Shown here piece after piece: positions 63,601 through 64,000 of a stretch of DNA of 64,000 nucleotides. Both the position numbers and the translations under genes were made by a program. Numbering within the stretch: the first letter of the stretch is position 1; every line of letters begins with the position of its first letter. The notes beneath the pieces were generated by a model. That model did no database searches. It saw nothing but the letters and a program-made list of their open reading frames with translations, and was not told where the DNA came from. The DNA lies in NCBI GenBank assembly GCA_037349315.1, contig JBAIAC010000224.1, forward strand, positions 238,753-302,752, read 5' to 3'. The stretch comes from Chelydra serpentina. Its lineage: Eukaryota > Chordata > Testudines > Chelydridae.

Positions 63601-64000
63601 GGGTCTCAGGGGAGGGGTCAGAGAGGTGTGGACGGTGGCAGTGGGTCTCAGGGATGGGGCAGAGAGGTGTGGCGGGGGGCAGGGTGGGTCTCAGGGGTGG
63701 GGTCAGAGAGGTGTGAGCGGTGGGCAGGGTGGGTCTCAGGGGTGGGGTCAGAGAGGTGTGGGCGGGGGGAAGGGTGGGTCTCAGGGTGGGGGCAGAGAGG
63801 TGTGAGCGGTGGGCAGGGTGGATCTCAGGGGTGGGGGCAGAGAGGTGTGGGCGGGGGGCAGGGTGGGTCTCAGGGGAGGGGGCAGAGAGGTGTGGGTGGT
63901 GGGCAGGGTGGGTCAGGGGAGGGCAGAGAGGGTGCGGGGGTGCAGGGTGGGTCTCAGGGGAGGGGGCAGAGAGTGTGAGGCGGAGGGGCAGGGCTGGGTC
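57625..64000. repeat. 45-46-bp G-rich minisatellite, roughly 140 units, running off the window
   Basis: Units of the form GGGTGGGTCTCAGGGGAGGG followed by GGCAGAGAGGTGTGGGCGGG and GGGCA or variants (TGGTGGCA, GTGAGCGGTGGGAA, GATCTCAGGGGTGG). The plus strand is strongly G-rich. Unit length alternates between about 45 and 46 bp with more indels to the right of 61 kb. The variant CAGTGGGAAG recurs at 58,341, 59,503 and 60,487, suggesting blocks of about 1.0-1.2 kb that were themselves duplicated. Long open frames in all three plus-strand phases follow from stop-free units. Confidence 0.97.

Noticed and set aside
57502..63978. Long overlapping open frames (up to 677 codons) of Gly/Trp/Arg-rich repeats
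   Set aside because: They exist in several plus-strand phases at once because the 45-46-bp unit contains no stop; they start in unrelated sequence and have no family resemblance.
57625..64000. CRISPR-like array
   Set aside because: There are no unique spacers; the units are contiguous and vary, and the genome is vertebrate.

Overview
The window looks like a gene-poor stretch of a turtle (cryptodire) nuclear genome. The evidence is the repeat content: many CR1 LINE copies, one with almost complete coding capacity; three tRNA-derived SINEs whose 3' half matches the CR1 tail, as in the turtle Cry I / tortoise Pol III SINE family; hAT-type MITEs; and Ty3/gypsy LTR elements. The species assignment is inference. 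I found no host protein-coding gene except one isolated KRAB-A exon (50,445-50,571).

The main content is a tRNA gene cluster: about 35 tRNA genes, pseudogenes and fragments on both strands between 1.1 and 57.2 kb. They include Ser-GCT, Ser-AGA, Ser-TGA, Arg-CCT, Thr-TGT, Thr-AGT, Gln-CTG, Lys-TTT, an intron-bearing Ile-TAT, Gly-TCC, initiator Met-CAT, Val-AAC and Phe-GAA. The cluster grew by repeated segmental duplication. The left end (1-4.56 kb) recurs inverted at 44.4-49.2 kb. 6.6-8.96 kb recurs directly at 22.2-24.8 kb. 14.0-16.1 kb recurs inverted and shuffled at 29.6-31.3 kb. 17.3-18.1 kb recurs directly at 51.0 and 57.0-57.6 kb. Several duplicated tRNAs carry a changed anticodon on a recognisable old body (Thr with UGG, Ala with UGU, initiator Met with GCU, Arg with UCA, Phe with GAU, Val with GAC).

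Mobile elements sit between and inside these blocks. The CR1 at 25.17-28.60 kb keeps an ORF1 esterase remnant and an intact endonuclease-reverse transcriptase ORF; the CR1 at 8.96-11.0 kb keeps the RT half. At 52,279-57,035 there is a complete LTR retrotransposon: two 565-bp LTRs, 5-bp target duplications, tRNA-Leu-like primer site, polypurine tract. Its integrase lies upstream of the RT remnant (the domain order of Gmr1-like Ty3/gypsy elements) and the RT palm has been removed in frame. It is nested in an older LTR. hAT MITEs with 8-bp target duplications are at 13,450, 19,225 and 33,681.

Tandem repeats: a 68-bp minisatellite in both arms of the large inverted repeat (3.44-4.56 and 44.4-45.5 kb), an 85-bp one at 7.4-7.9 and 23.1-23.6 kb, a C-rich one at 38.3-38.9 kb, and a 45-46-bp G-rich array from 57.6 kb to the end of the window (over 6.3 kb, roughly 140 units) with signs of higher-order structure. 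The long open frames over these arrays are stop-free repeats, not genes. All tRNA and repeat assignments are by eye, without covariance-model or database searches.
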